Source: CAYTZH01 sp964442285
GTDB taxonomy: Bacteria; Myxococcota_A; UBA9160; JAFDET01
DNA length: 64,000 bases
Assembly: GCA_964442285.1 (NCBI GenBank)
Contig: CAYTZH010000004.1
Location: 62,001 to 126,000 of the forward strand
Reading direction: 5' to 3'
This document shows positions 48,089 through 55,905 of this stretch, piece after piece; within the stretch, counting starts at the first letter, position 1, and every line of letters begins with the position of its first letter. A program made the translations under genes and the position numbers. The notes under the pieces were generated by a model that searched no databases, was not told where the DNA came from, and saw nothing but the letters and a program-made list of their open reading frames with translations.

Positions 48089-48982
48089 TTGGATTCTCCC
48101 CCAGGCTCGAAAACCGAAAACGTCCGAACCGGCGAGGGCACGCCCATTACGCGCCGGATCGCTTTCATCAACGAGAAGGGCGGCAGCGGCAAGACCACGC
48201 TGACCGCGAATCTGGCGGTGTACCTCGCCACCCGTCGCGGTCGCCGGGTGCTTGCGATCGACATGGATCCCCAGGGGCAGCTGGGCAAGGTCCTGGGCGT
48301 GGACGTGCGCTCGCAACGCGGCTCGGCCATCGACCTGCTGCTCGACGCCGTGCTCGAGGACGCCGACGCGGCCCTCGACGCCCCGCCCCGGGCCCGCGGA
48401 CCCGGCGGCCTGCCCACGGTACCCACGCGCATCCCGAACCTCGACGTGATCGTCGGCAACAAGGCCTTGGCGCTCGCGCCCAGCTGGGAGGCCCGTGACA
48501 GCGATCCCACGGGGCGCCTGGCCCAGGCCCTCGACCGCGCATCCCGCGCCTGGGACTACGACTTCGTGCTCGTCGACGCACCGCCGTCGTTCGGCCCGCT
48601 CACCCTGAACGTGCTGCGCGCCGTCGACGAGCTGGTGGTGCCGGTCCCGCTCACCTATCTCGCCCTCGACGGCTGCGCCGAGCTGGTGCGCTCCGTCGCC
48701 ACCGTGCGCAGCCGCTATCGACATCCCCGGCTGCGGATCGCCATGGTGATCCCCACGTTCTACCGCCGCACGCGCCTGGCCCACGAGGTGCTCGAGAACC
48801 TGAAGCAACGCTTCTCCAAAGAGATCGCCCACACGGTGCTGGGGCTCCACGTGAAGATCGACGAGGCCCAGTCCCACGGGCGCTCCATCTTCGAGCACGC
48901 CCCCCGCGACCGCGGCGCCATCGCCCTCGCGGCCCTCGCCGAGGAGCTCGAGCTGCGCGAGGGCGAGGGCGACGCACCGTGA
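48089..48982 (+). CDS. ParA/MinD-family ATPase
   Basis: About 297 residues. The deviant Walker A motif is NEKGGSGKTTLTANLA (signature lysine present), Walker A' is LAIDMDPQGQLGK, and VDAPPSFGPLTLNVLR gives the Walker B/switch II region. Such Soj-like ATPases position chromosomes, plasmids or protein assemblies. No ParB partner or parS-like palindrome was seen, and the gene overlaps an acyltransferase gene (GTGA), so an orphan role is likely. TTG 48089 is the first canonical start; AGGAG lies only 3 nt upstream, which leaves the start open. Confidence 0.85.
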   Translation: MDSPPGSKTENVRTGEGTPITRRIAFINEKGGSGKTTLTANLAVYLATRRGRRVLAIDMDPQGQLGKVLGVDVRSQRGSAIDLLLDAVLEDADAALDAPPRARGPGGLPTVPTRIPNLDVIVGNKALALAPSWEARDSDPTGRLAQALDRASRAWDYDFVLVDAPPSFGPLTLNVLRAVDELVVPVPLTYLALDGCAELVRSVATVRSRYRHPRLRIAMVIPTFYRRTRLAHEVLENLKQRFSKEIAHTVLGLHVKIDEAQSHGRSIFEHAPRDRGAIALAALAEELELREGEGDAP

Positions 48983-50139
48983 GCGACGGCGTCCGCATCC
49001 TGCTGGACGGCCGGGACGAGGAGGAGCTGCAGCCCCTGGCCCCGGGTCGGCGCACGCTGGGTCGCGACCCGTTCGACGAGCCCGAGGTGGCGGACCCGTT
49101 CCTGACCCGGCTGGAGGACTTCGGCGGCGTGGCCTCTCCGGAGCCCGAGAAGCCGGACGCCGCACCGCCCGTGGCGCCCAACTCGGCGTCGTCCACCTCG
49201 GTGTCGCCCGCATCGTCCACGTCGCGAGCCCGGCCCCGGGCCGTCTCCGCGCGGCGGACCGGGGGCACCGCCATCCCGTGCCTCGCCGAGGTGGAGCCGC
49301 GGGATCCCCAGGGCCTCGTGGACCGGCTGCTGGACGAGGACGCCCGGCGCCGCCTCGCCGCCCTGGAGCACCTGGCGGAGACCGCCGGGCGCTACGACCG
49401 CTACGGCCTGTCGCCGGGTTCGCTCCGCCAGGCCTTCCCGCTGTTCCACGCGCTCTACCGCGCCTGGTTCCGGGTGAAGAGCGAGGGTCACGAGCACCTG
49501 CCCCAGCGGGGCGGCGCCGTCCTCGTCGGCAACCACGGCGGGCTGCTCCCCTTCGACGGCGCCATGGCCGTGATGGACGTGCTCCTCCACACCGATCCGC
49601 CCCGGCTGCCCCGCGCGGTGGTGGACCGCTGGGCGGGCCGGCTGCCGTGGGTGAACGTCTTCTTCGCCCGGGTGGGCCAGGTGGTCGGCACCCGGGAGAA
49701 CTTCGACGACCTCCTCGACGACGACCAGCTGGTGCTGGTCTTCCCGGAAGGCATGGAAGGGATCCGCAAGCCCATCGCCCAGCGCTACCGGCTGCAGCGC
49801 TTCCGGACGGGCTTCGTCGAGCGCGCGCTCCGGGCCGGCGTGCCGATCGTGCCCATGGCGATCGTCGGCAACGACGACCAGGCCCCCATCCTCTACGACG
49901 TCAAGCCGCTCGCGAAGGCGCTGGGTCTTCCCGTGGCGCCGATCACACCCACCTTTCCGTGGCTCGGCCCCCTCGGGCTCCTGCCCTACCCCGTGTCGTA
50001 CCGGATCACCTACGGCGAGCCGTTGGCCTACCACGAGCGCTTCGGCCCCGAGGGTGCCGAGGACGCGCGCCTGGTTCGCTACCTCGCCAACCAGGTGCGG
50101 CGGGCGGTGCAGCAGCTCCTCGACCGGAGCCGCGGATGA
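48979..50139 (+). CDS. PlsC-like lipid acyltransferase (pair 2) with long N-terminal extension
   Basis: 386 residues. Residues 1-100 are acidic and Pro/Ser-rich (APPVAPNSASSTSVSPASS) and likely disordered. The enzyme core has NHGGLLPFDGAM (H-x4-D), VNVFFARVGQVVG and VFPEGMEGIRKPIAQRYRLQ, closely similar to the acyltransferase at 41195 (FPEGARGINKPFSKRYQLQ). The C-terminus adds a further segment. It would acylate a membrane lipid or a glycolipid. The start overlaps parA and the stop overlaps the NAD-epimerase gene, so the three are coupled. Confidence 0.85.
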   Translation: MSDGVRILLDGRDEEELQPLAPGRRTLGRDPFDEPEVADPFLTRLEDFGGVASPEPEKPDAAPPVAPNSASSTSVSPASSTSRARPRAVSARRTGGTAIPCLAEVEPRDPQGLVDRLLDEDARRRLAALEHLAETAGRYDRYGLSPGSLRQAFPLFHALYRAWFRVKSEGHEHLPQRGGAVLVGNHGGLLPFDGAMAVMDVLLHTDPPRLPRAVVDRWAGRLPWVNVFFARVGQVVGTRENFDDLLDDDQLVLVFPEGMEGIRKPIAQRYRLQRFRTGFVERALRAGVPIVPMAIVGNDDQAPILYDVKPLAKALGLPVAPITPTFPWLGPLGLLPYPVSYRITYGEPLAYHERFGPEGAEDARLVRYLANQVRRAVQQLLDRSRG

Positions 50140-51146
50140 GGCGGGTGCTGGTCACCCACGCGGACCAGCCCCTCGGGCGTCGGCTGGTCAAGGCCCTCTA
50201 CCACGACCCGGGCGTCGAACGCGTGCTGGCCGTCGGCAGCGGCGCCGTTCCCCGCGCCTTCGACCGCCTGCTCGCCGACGGGGACCGCACGGGCTACCTG
50301 CGCGTCGACCTGGCCAGGCATCGACCGGTCTCGGACCTGTTCCACGCCGAGCGCCTCCGGCGCATGGAGATCGACAGCGTCGTGCACGTGCCGTCCCACG
50401 GCGCGGGCACCGACGCGTGCGGCCCGGTCATCGCCGGCCTGCCCGTGCGCACCGCCGAGGCCCGGCTGGTGCTGCAGCACTGCCGCGAGGTGGCGCGGAT
50501 CCGCCACGTGATCGCCCTCGGCAGCGCCTTCGTCTACCGGCGCCCGGCCGGCAACGCCAACCGCCTGCGGGAGACCAGCGAGCTCGACCTGGACCCTTCG
50601 GTGCCCGACGAGTTCCGGGCCTGGATCGACTGCGACATGCTCTTCCGCGCGGAGGTGGCGAGCGAGCGGCTGCGGGTGGTGCTGCTCCGCCTGCCGACGG
50701 TGGTGGCCTCCGGCGGCGCGGTCTACCTGAACCCGAGCCTCGAGGGCGGGAGCCGACCCCGGCTGCGGCCCCTGGGCTTCGACCCGCTCTGCGCGCTGAT
50801 CAGCGACAAGGACGTGGCCAAGGGCGTCCAGGCGGCCCTCCACAGCACGGCCCGGGGGGTGTTCAACCTGGCGGGGCGCGAGACCCTGCCCCTGTCGGTG
50901 CTGTCCCGCTGGACGCGCCGCCCCACCCTGCCCGTTCCGGGCGGCCTGCTCGGGGCGATGGCCCGGGCGGCGGGCTTCGTGGCCGGGGAGACGGCCCGGG
51001 TCCGGCTCGACGGGGACCACCTGCGCTTCGGCTTCACGCTCGACACCCGGCGCGCCGAGCGGGAGCTCGGCTTCGAGCCCCACTACCGGGTGGGGATGTC
51101 CCGGGCGGGCGACGGCAGCCTGCGCCTGGAGACCTCTCCCGCGTGA
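50136..51146 (+). CDS. NAD-dependent epimerase/dehydratase-like SDR (pair 2)
   Basis: 336 residues. LVTHADQPLGRRLVKALY stands where G-x2-G-x2-G is usual, with only the last glycine kept, so cofactor binding may be weak. VIALGSAFVYRRP, VLLRLPTVV and VFNLAGRETLPLSVLSRW follow the extended-SDR plan, and the last parallels the pair-1 SDR (VFNVVGPGEVPLSVAIRE). No Y-x3-K pair is evident. The ATG overlaps the acyltransferase stop (ATGA). Together the two pairs suggest a conserved acyltransferase-SDR partnership; what it makes is unknown. Confidence 0.7.
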   Translation: MRRVLVTHADQPLGRRLVKALYHDPGVERVLAVGSGAVPRAFDRLLADGDRTGYLRVDLARHRPVSDLFHAERLRRMEIDSVVHVPSHGAGTDACGPVIAGLPVRTAEARLVLQHCREVARIRHVIALGSAFVYRRPAGNANRLRETSELDLDPSVPDEFRAWIDCDMLFRAEVASERLRVVLLRLPTVVASGGAVYLNPSLEGGSRPRLRPLGFDPLCALISDKDVAKGVQAALHSTARGVFNLAGRETLPLSVLSRWTRRPTLPVPGGLLGAMARAAGFVAGETARVRLDGDHLRFGFTLDTRRAERELGFEPHYRVGMSRAGDGSLRLETSPA

Positions 51147-51148
51147 GC

Positions 51149-51154
51149 TACCCT
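51149..51154 (+). promoter_or_regulatory. -10-like TACCCT upstream of efp
   Basis: TACCCT just after the SDR stop and 45 nt before the efp ATG. The same GCTACCCT block occurs upstream of gltA at 62244. Confidence 0.4.
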
Positions 51155-51199
51155 GCGGCCGCCCCAGGCGGCGCGCACCCCTCAGACACCGGTGACCCG

Positions 51200-51763
51200 A
51201 TGGCAGTCGATACGTCCCAGTTCCGCAACGGCCTGAAGCTCGAGCTCGATGGCGAGCCCTTCGTCATCACCTACTTCCAGCACGTGAAGCCGGGCAAGGG
51301 CGGCGCCTTCGTGCGCACCAAGGTGAAGAACCTCCTCAACGGCCGGGTCCTCGACCGCACCTTCCGCTCCGGCGAGAAGGCGGACGAGGCCGACGTGGAG
51401 GAGAAGCGGATGCAGTACCTCTACGCCGACGGCGAGGATCTCGTGTTCATGGACACGCAGACCTACGACCAGATGCCCCTGCCCCGGGAGGTCCTGGGCG
51501 ACGCCGTCAAGTGGCTCAAGGAGAACATCGAGGTCGACGTCCTCTTCTGGCGCGGCAAGCCGGTCAACATCGAGCTTCCCGCCTTCATCGAGGCGGTCGT
51601 CACGCAGTGCGACCCGGGCCTGAAGGGCGACACCGCCTCCGGGGCCACCAAGCCGGCCACCCTCGAGACCGGCGCCGTGGTCCAGGTCCCGCTGTTCATC
51701 AAGGAGGGCGAGACCCTCCGGGTCGACACCCGCTCCGGCGCCTACGTCGAACGCGTCAACTAG
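51200..51763 (+). CDS. efp: Translation elongation factor P
   Basis: 187 residues, the usual EF-P length. Three beta-barrel domains are recognisable: FRNGLKLELDGEPFVITYF, then KPGKGGAFVRTKVKNLL with the modifiable Lys33, YADGEDLVFMDTQTYDQ in the middle, and GDTASGATKPATLETGAVVQ near the C-terminus. It enters stalled ribosomes at polyproline stretches. Lys33 sits in P-G-K-G-G, the form modified by EpmA-type beta-lysylation or used unmodified. No modification gene lies nearby. The stop is 9 nt before a TAGCAT box for the next gene. Confidence 0.96.
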   Translation: MAVDTSQFRNGLKLELDGEPFVITYFQHVKPGKGGAFVRTKVKNLLNGRVLDRTFRSGEKADEADVEEKRMQYLYADGEDLVFMDTQTYDQMPLPREVLGDAVKWLKENIEVDVLFWRGKPVNIELPAFIEAVVTQCDPGLKGDTASGATKPATLETGAVVQVPLFIKEGETLRVDTRSGAYVERVN

Positions 51764-51772
51764 CGATCGCGC

Positions 51773-51778
51773 TAGCAT
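51773..51778 (+). promoter_or_regulatory. TANNNT -10 box (TAGCAT)
   Basis: TAGCAT ends 6 nt before the ATG at 51785, and there is no Shine-Dalgarno sequence. The box does not include a stop codon, so it is informative for a leaderless transcript. Confidence 0.5.
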
Positions 51779-51784
51779 GGCCCC

Positions 51785-52825
51785 ATGCGGGGGGACCAGC
51801 TCGCCAGACAGTGGCAGCTGCTGCAGCGGCTCGCGAAGAGCCGCGCCGGGGTCGGCCTCGACGACCTGGCCGAAGAGCTCTGCTGCGTGCGCCGCACCGT
51901 CTACCGGGACCTCGACGCCCTCATGTACGCGGGCTTCCCGGTGGTCAGCGAGAAGCGCGACGGCCGCGTCTACTACCGCTTCCTCGACAGCTTCCGCCTG
52001 GGCGACGTGCCGTTCACGGCCGACGAGGTGCTGGCCCTGGCGTTCAGCGCCGACCTGCTGCGCACCCTGGAAGGCACCGTCTTCCACGACTCGGTGCAGT
52101 CGGCCCTGGCGAAGATCCGGGCCGGACTCGGGCCCGAGATGCACGCCTTCCTGGAGCGGCTGCGGGCCTCGTTTCGCGTCCTGCCGGGCCCCCACAAGCG
52201 CTACGCCGAGTATCGCGACGTGATCGAGGGCCTGAACCGGGCGGTGCTCGAGCAGCGCACGGTGCACATGCGCTACCGCACCGGCCGGACCGGCCGCCGG
52301 GCCGAGCGCGACCTCGATCCCTACCGGGTCTGGTACCGGGGGGGCGGGCTCTACGTGGTGGGGCTGGACCACCTCTCCGGCGAGATCCGGACCTTCGCCG
52401 TCGACCGCATCGAGGCGTTCTCGCCGGGCAGCGCGCGCTTCGAGATCCCCGCCGAATTCGACTTCGACGCCTACATCGGGGGCTCCTTCGGCGTGGTCGC
52501 GGAGCCCGCCACGCCGGTGCGCATCCGCTTCGACCGCCACTGGGCGGCCTACGTCCGGGAGCGGACCTGGCACCCGAGCCAGCGCTTCGCGCCGGCGCCC
52601 GGCGGCGGTCTGGAGCTCGCGATGGAGGTGGGCGGGACCGAGGAGCTGCGCAGCTGGGTGCTCTCCTTCGGCGGCGGGGCCGAGGTGCTCGAGCCGGAGT
52701 CGCTGCGCGCGGCGGTGGAGGAGGAGCTCGCCGCGGCCCTCGCCCGCTACCGGCCCGGGCCCGGGAAGCCGAAGCCCCGGCGCGCGCCCGCCGGGGCTTC
52801 CCCCTCGCGGCGCCGCCGGACCTAG
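51785..52825 (+). CDS. WYL-domain transcription regulator
   Basis: 346 residues. An N-terminal winged-helix/HTH (DDLAEELCCVRRTVYRDLDAL) is followed by a WYL domain with DPYRVWYRGGGLYVVGLD near residue 178, then a C-terminal WCX-like extension. These proteins sense small nucleic-acid or nucleotide ligands and repress DNA-damage or defence genes. Here it stands alone between efp and the diiron operon. It has no Shine-Dalgarno sequence but a TAGCAT box 6 nt upstream. The last 18 codons, Pro/Arg-rich, are written over a terminator-like hairpin. Confidence 0.87.
   Translation: MRGDQLARQWQLLQRLAKSRAGVGLDDLAEELCCVRRTVYRDLDALMYAGFPVVSEKRDGRVYYRFLDSFRLGDVPFTADEVLALAFSADLLRTLEGTVFHDSVQSALAKIRAGLGPEMHAFLERLRASFRVLPGPHKRYAEYRDVIEGLNRAVLEQRTVHMRYRTGRTGRRAERDLDPYRVWYRGGGLYVVGLDHLSGEIRTFAVDRIEAFSPGSARFEIPAEFDFDAYIGGSFGVVAEPATPVRIRFDRHWAAYVRERTWHPSQRFAPAPGGGLELAMEVGGTEELRSWVLSFGGGAEVLEPESLRAAVEEELAAALARYRPGPGKPKPRRAPAGASPSRRRRT
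52772..52799 (+). terminator. Terminator-like hairpin inside the 3' end of the WYL gene
   Basis: Perfect 11-bp stem AAGCCCCGGCG / CGCCGGGGCTT, 6-nt loop, ending 26 nt before the stop. It could terminate both the WYL gene and the convergent diiron gene that ends at 52833. No U-run follows on the plus strand. Confidence 0.6.
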
Positions 52826-52832
52826 TCGGCGT

Positions 52833-53915
52833 TCAGCCGATCTCGAGGCCCGCCTGACCCAGGATGTTGCGCACGTCGGGCCGCTTGTCGGTCAGGACCC
52901 CGATCCTGCGGTAGCCCTCCTCGGTGCGCTCGGTCACGAGACCCAGCCGCACGAGGTTCGGCATCACCGTGTGCATGTACATGAGGCTGTTGAAGTCGGC
53001 GAAGTTCGGCATCGCCGTGGCCATCTTCACCACGTTCTCCGGGTCGATGCCGTACCTGGGGCCGATCACGTGGAGCATGTCGAGGTTCTGGTTGGCGTTG
53101 AGCGCCTCGAGGATCTCGAAGGCCCAGTCCTCGAGCGCCGCCATCTGCTCCGGCTCCGCCTCGGCCACCACCCGTCGCATGGTCAGCACGCCGAAGGCCG
53201 CGTGGCGCGCCTCGTCCTGCTCCACCCGGGCGATCATGTGCTCGAGCAGGGCGTTGGGGGTCTCCTGGCGCATCAGGTCGAAGATGCCCACGGCCACGCC
53301 CTCGAACAGGCACTGCATGCCCAGGGTCTTCTGGTGGGGGGTCTCCGCCTCGAGCAGCCGGTCCAGCAGGATCTTGAGGGTGGGCCCCACCGGATAGATG
53401 ACGTCCATCTTGCGCTGCAGGAACTTCGAGAGAACCTCGATGTGGCGGGCCTCGTCGGCCACCTGGCTCGCCGCGTACCACTTCTCGTCCATCTTGTCGC
53501 AGCAGTTCACGAGCTGGCCGCAGAGCTGCAGGGCCGCCTGCTCCCCGTGGAGGAGCTGGGAGAGCACGTAGTTCAGCTCGTCCCAGGCGGCGGCCTTCTG
53601 GGTGGCCTCGTCGCCGCCCGCGAGCTTCACCATCTGCGCCATGATGGAGGCGTGGGGCTGGAGCACCCACTCGTCCTTGCTGACGGGCATGTCCCAGTCG
53701 ATGTCCGTCTCGGCGTTCCACTGGTTGACCTTGCCCTTCTCGTAGAGGTTGCGCAGCTCCTCGACCTCGCTGCCGTACTCCCAGGTCCAGCTCAGGTGCA
53801 GGGGGACGTCCACGTCGGTCTCGGCGCGCAGCCGGGCGATCTCGTCGGTGTCGACGAACTCGATGACCTCGAAGTCGCCGAAGCGCTTGCGGTGCTCCTG
53901 GATCAGCTTGTCCAC
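52833..53915 (-). CDS. Ferritin-like di-iron protein (oxygenase/reductase candidate)
   Basis: 360 residues, mostly helical. Two E-x2-H units, VADEARHIEVL near residue 155 and EQDEARHAAFG near 233, plus LHGEQAALQ and LFEGVAVG provide the four carboxylates and two histidines of a di-iron centre. The spacing resembles AurF-like N-oxygenases, soluble acyl-desaturases and R2-type proteins rather than ferritin. It would activate O2 on a small or acyl substrate. It follows a TetR-family gene by 10 bp on the same strand and is under the two operators upstream. Substrate unknown. Confidence 0.75.
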   Translation of the reverse strand: MDKLIQEHRKRFGDFEVIEFVDTDEIARLRAETDVDVPLHLSWTWEYGSEVEELRNLYEKGKVNQWNAETDIDWDMPVSKDEWVLQPHASIMAQMVKLAGGDEATQKAAAWDELNYVLSQLLHGEQAALQLCGQLVNCCDKMDEKWYAASQVADEARHIEVLSKFLQRKMDVIYPVGPTLKILLDRLLEAETPHQKTLGMQCLFEGVAVGIFDLMRQETPNALLEHMIARVEQDEARHAAFGVLTMRRVVAEAEPEQMAALEDWAFEILEALNANQNLDMLHVIGPRYGIDPENVVKMATAMPNFADFNSLMYMHTVMPNLVRLGLVTERTEEGYRRIGVLTDKRPDVRNILGQAGLEIG

Positions 53916-53925
53916 GCGGTTCTCC

Positions 53926-54579
53926 TCATGGCTGGACGGCGGAGGGCGCCGTCAATCCGTGGTGCAGGAGGTCCTTGACCTCGGCCTTGCGCTCCGCCAC
54001 GGCCCGGGCGGAGAGAAGCGGGCGACCCAGCAGCGTCTCGCCGAACTCGCCGGACGCGAAGTGGTAGACCGTCGCGCCGATCAGGGTCTGCAGGGTGTGG
54101 CGCACGGAGAGCGGCCGGAACGCCCCGGCGTCGACCCCCTCGCGCAGCAGGCCGCTCATGGCGCCGATCAGGGACTCGATCTGGCGCTCGGACTCGCGGG
54201 CCTCGGGAAGGGCCTCGTCCTCGGGCGAGAGGTCGTCGTCCTCGAACAGCGCCCGCAGCAGCAGCCGCGCCGCGGAGGGGTGCTCGGCCAGGCTGTCGAC
54301 GAGGGCGTCGATCACCCGGTCCAGGCGCTCGGCCGGAGCCCCCGGGACCGAGAGGGCCGGCTGCACCTGCAGGCCGATGCGGCCGAGCACGCGCGCGAGC
54401 ACGGCGAAGTAGAGCTGGGCCTTGCTGCGGAAGTGGTGGAAGAGGGAGGACTTGCCCAGGCCGGCCGCCTCGGCCACCTCGCGCAGGCCGACACCGGCGA
54501 AGCCGCGCCGGGCGAAGCGGGCCTCCGCCACCTCGAGGATCTTCTCGCGCGAGCCGACGCCGTTGTCGCGTGCGTTCAT
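53926..54579 (-). CDS. TetR-family repressor
   Basis: 217 residues. The N-terminal HTH is SREKILEVAEARFARRGF, GVGLREVAEAAGLGKSSLFHHF, ending SKAQLYFAVL, given in pieces; the C-terminal ligand domain is larger and ends near a helix typical of the TetR_C family. AGGAAG precedes the ATG at 54579. It is the first gene of the diiron operon, and two near-identical palindromes lie 43-91 bp upstream, so it very likely represses itself and the diiron gene in response to a hydrophobic ligand. Divergent rmuC may share the control. Confidence 0.9.
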   Translation of the reverse strand: MNARDNGVGSREKILEVAEARFARRGFAGVGLREVAEAAGLGKSSLFHHFRSKAQLYFAVLARVLGRIGLQVQPALSVPGAPAERLDRVIDALVDSLAEHPSAARLLLRALFEDDDLSPEDEALPEARESERQIESLIGAMSGLLREGVDAGAFRPLSVRHTLQTLIGATVYHFASGEFGETLLGRPLLSARAVAERKAEVKDLLHHGLTAPSAVQP

Positions 54580-54621
54580 CCCGGCTTCCTCGTCGCGCCG
54601 CGCGGTCGCGCTCGAGCACCA

Positions 54622-54670
54622 GACCGATCGGTCGGACAGCGGCCGGACTGTAGCCGACCGACCGGTCGAT
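54622..54670. promoter_or_regulatory. Two TetR operators
   Basis: Site 1, ACCGATCGGTCGGA (54623-54636), and site 2, ACCGACCGGTCGAT (54657-54670), lie 34 bp apart centre to centre. Both fit ACCGACCGGTCGGT with one or two changes and include the palindromes GACCGATCGGTC and CGACCGGTCG. They lie between tetR and rmuC. Confidence 0.75.
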
Positions 54671-54761
54671 CCGCAAGATCGCGATCCCGCGGGCCCGCCC
54701 GGGCGGAGCGTGACCGGATCCGTCACACGCTCCGGTCATCCTGGCCGCGGAAGGGGGAGCG

Positions 54762-55868
54762 GTGAGCCCTGACGCCATACCGCCCGGCCCCGTCGCGGCC
54801 GCGGTGCTCGCCTTCGCCACGGGCGGCCTCCTGGGGGCCGTCGTCGCGGGCCTGTGGCTCCACGCGCGCTGGTCGGCCCGCGTGCGCGCGGCGGAGGCCC
54901 GTGCCGAGGTGCTCGAGCGCCTGGGCGGCGTCGAGCAGGGCGTCGAGAGCCGGCTGCGGGAGCGCCAGCAGGCGATCGAGGCCCTGGTGCGGCCCCTGAG
55001 CGAGAGCCTCGAAGGCTATCGCCTGCGCACCGCCGAGCTCGAGGAGCGCCGGCTGCGGGACCTGGGCCGGGTGGACCGCCAGCTCGGGGAGCTCGCGGCG
55101 CAGACCGCCCGGGTAGCCTCGGCGCTGCACTCGCCCCACGCGCGCGGTCGCTGGGGCGAGATGACCCTGCGCCGCACGGCCGAGCTCGCGGGTCTGCACG
55201 AGCACTGCGACTTCGAGCAGCAGCGCGCCGTCGAGGGCGGCGCCGCCCGGCCCGACCTGCGCGTGCGGCTCCCGGCCGGTCGCGAGATCGTGGTCGACGC
55301 CAAGACGCCCCTGGACGGCTACCTCGATGCCATCGAAGCCCCGAGCGAAGCCGAGCGGCAGGCGGCCCTCGACCGCCATGCGGACCACGTAAAGCGGCAC
55401 GTGGAGGCGCTGGCGGCCCGGCGCTATCCGGACCGGGTCGTGGGGGCGCTCGAGTTCGTCGTGCTCTTCCTCCCCCACGACGCGCTGATCGGCGCCGCCT
55501 GCGAGCGCCAGCCCGACCTGGTGGACCACGCGCTCGGCCGAGGCGTGGTGCTGGCCACCCCGTCGAGCCTCTACGCCCTGCTGAAGGCGGTGGCCCAGGG
55601 CTGGCGGGAGGAGCGCCTCGCCACCCACGCCGCGGAGATCGTCGGTCTGGCAGAGGAGATGCAGCAGCGCCTGGCCGGCTTCGCGGACCACTTCGGGCGG
55701 GTCGGCACGGCCCTGGAGCGCACGGTCGCGCAGTTCAACGCGGCGCTGGGCTCGTGGGAGTCCCGGGTGCTCCCGCAGTCGCGCCGACTGGAAGAGCTCG
55801 GCGCCGGCCGTCGCAGCCTGCCGGAGCCCGCCCCGGTCGACACCCTGCCGCGTCGACCCCGCGCCTGA
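54762..55868 (+). CDS. rmuC: RmuC-family DNA recombination protein
   Basis: 368 residues from a GTG. An N-terminal helix (VLAFATGGLLGAVVAGLWL) is followed by a coiled coil (residues 40-115, Glu/Arg-rich) and the RmuC nuclease-like core: GRWGEMTLRRTAELAGL, then IVVDAKTPLDGYLDAI (the D-x-K of a restriction-like fold) and VVLFLPHDALIGAAC. RmuC limits recombination and inversion at repeats, possibly by cutting DNA. The protein is somewhat shorter than E. coli RmuC. It is divergent from tetR, with the operators between. Confidence 0.9.
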   Translation: MSPDAIPPGPVAAAVLAFATGGLLGAVVAGLWLHARWSARVRAAEARAEVLERLGGVEQGVESRLRERQQAIEALVRPLSESLEGYRLRTAELEERRLRDLGRVDRQLGELAAQTARVASALHSPHARGRWGEMTLRRTAELAGLHEHCDFEQQRAVEGGAARPDLRVRLPAGREIVVDAKTPLDGYLDAIEAPSEAERQAALDRHADHVKRHVEALAARRYPDRVVGALEFVVLFLPHDALIGAACERQPDLVDHALGRGVVLATPSSLYALLKAVAQGWREERLATHAAEIVGLAEEMQQRLAGFADHFGRVGTALERTVAQFNAALGSWESRVLPQSRRLEELGAGRRSLPEPAPVDTLPRRPRA

Positions 55869-55905
55869 ACGGGCCCGGCGCCGCGCGCGGCGATGCTTCG
55901 ACCCT

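Noticed and set aside
48089..48982. Chromosome partition locus (parAB/parS)
   Set aside because: No ParB-like gene or parS palindrome was seen; the neighbours are an acyltransferase and an SDR.
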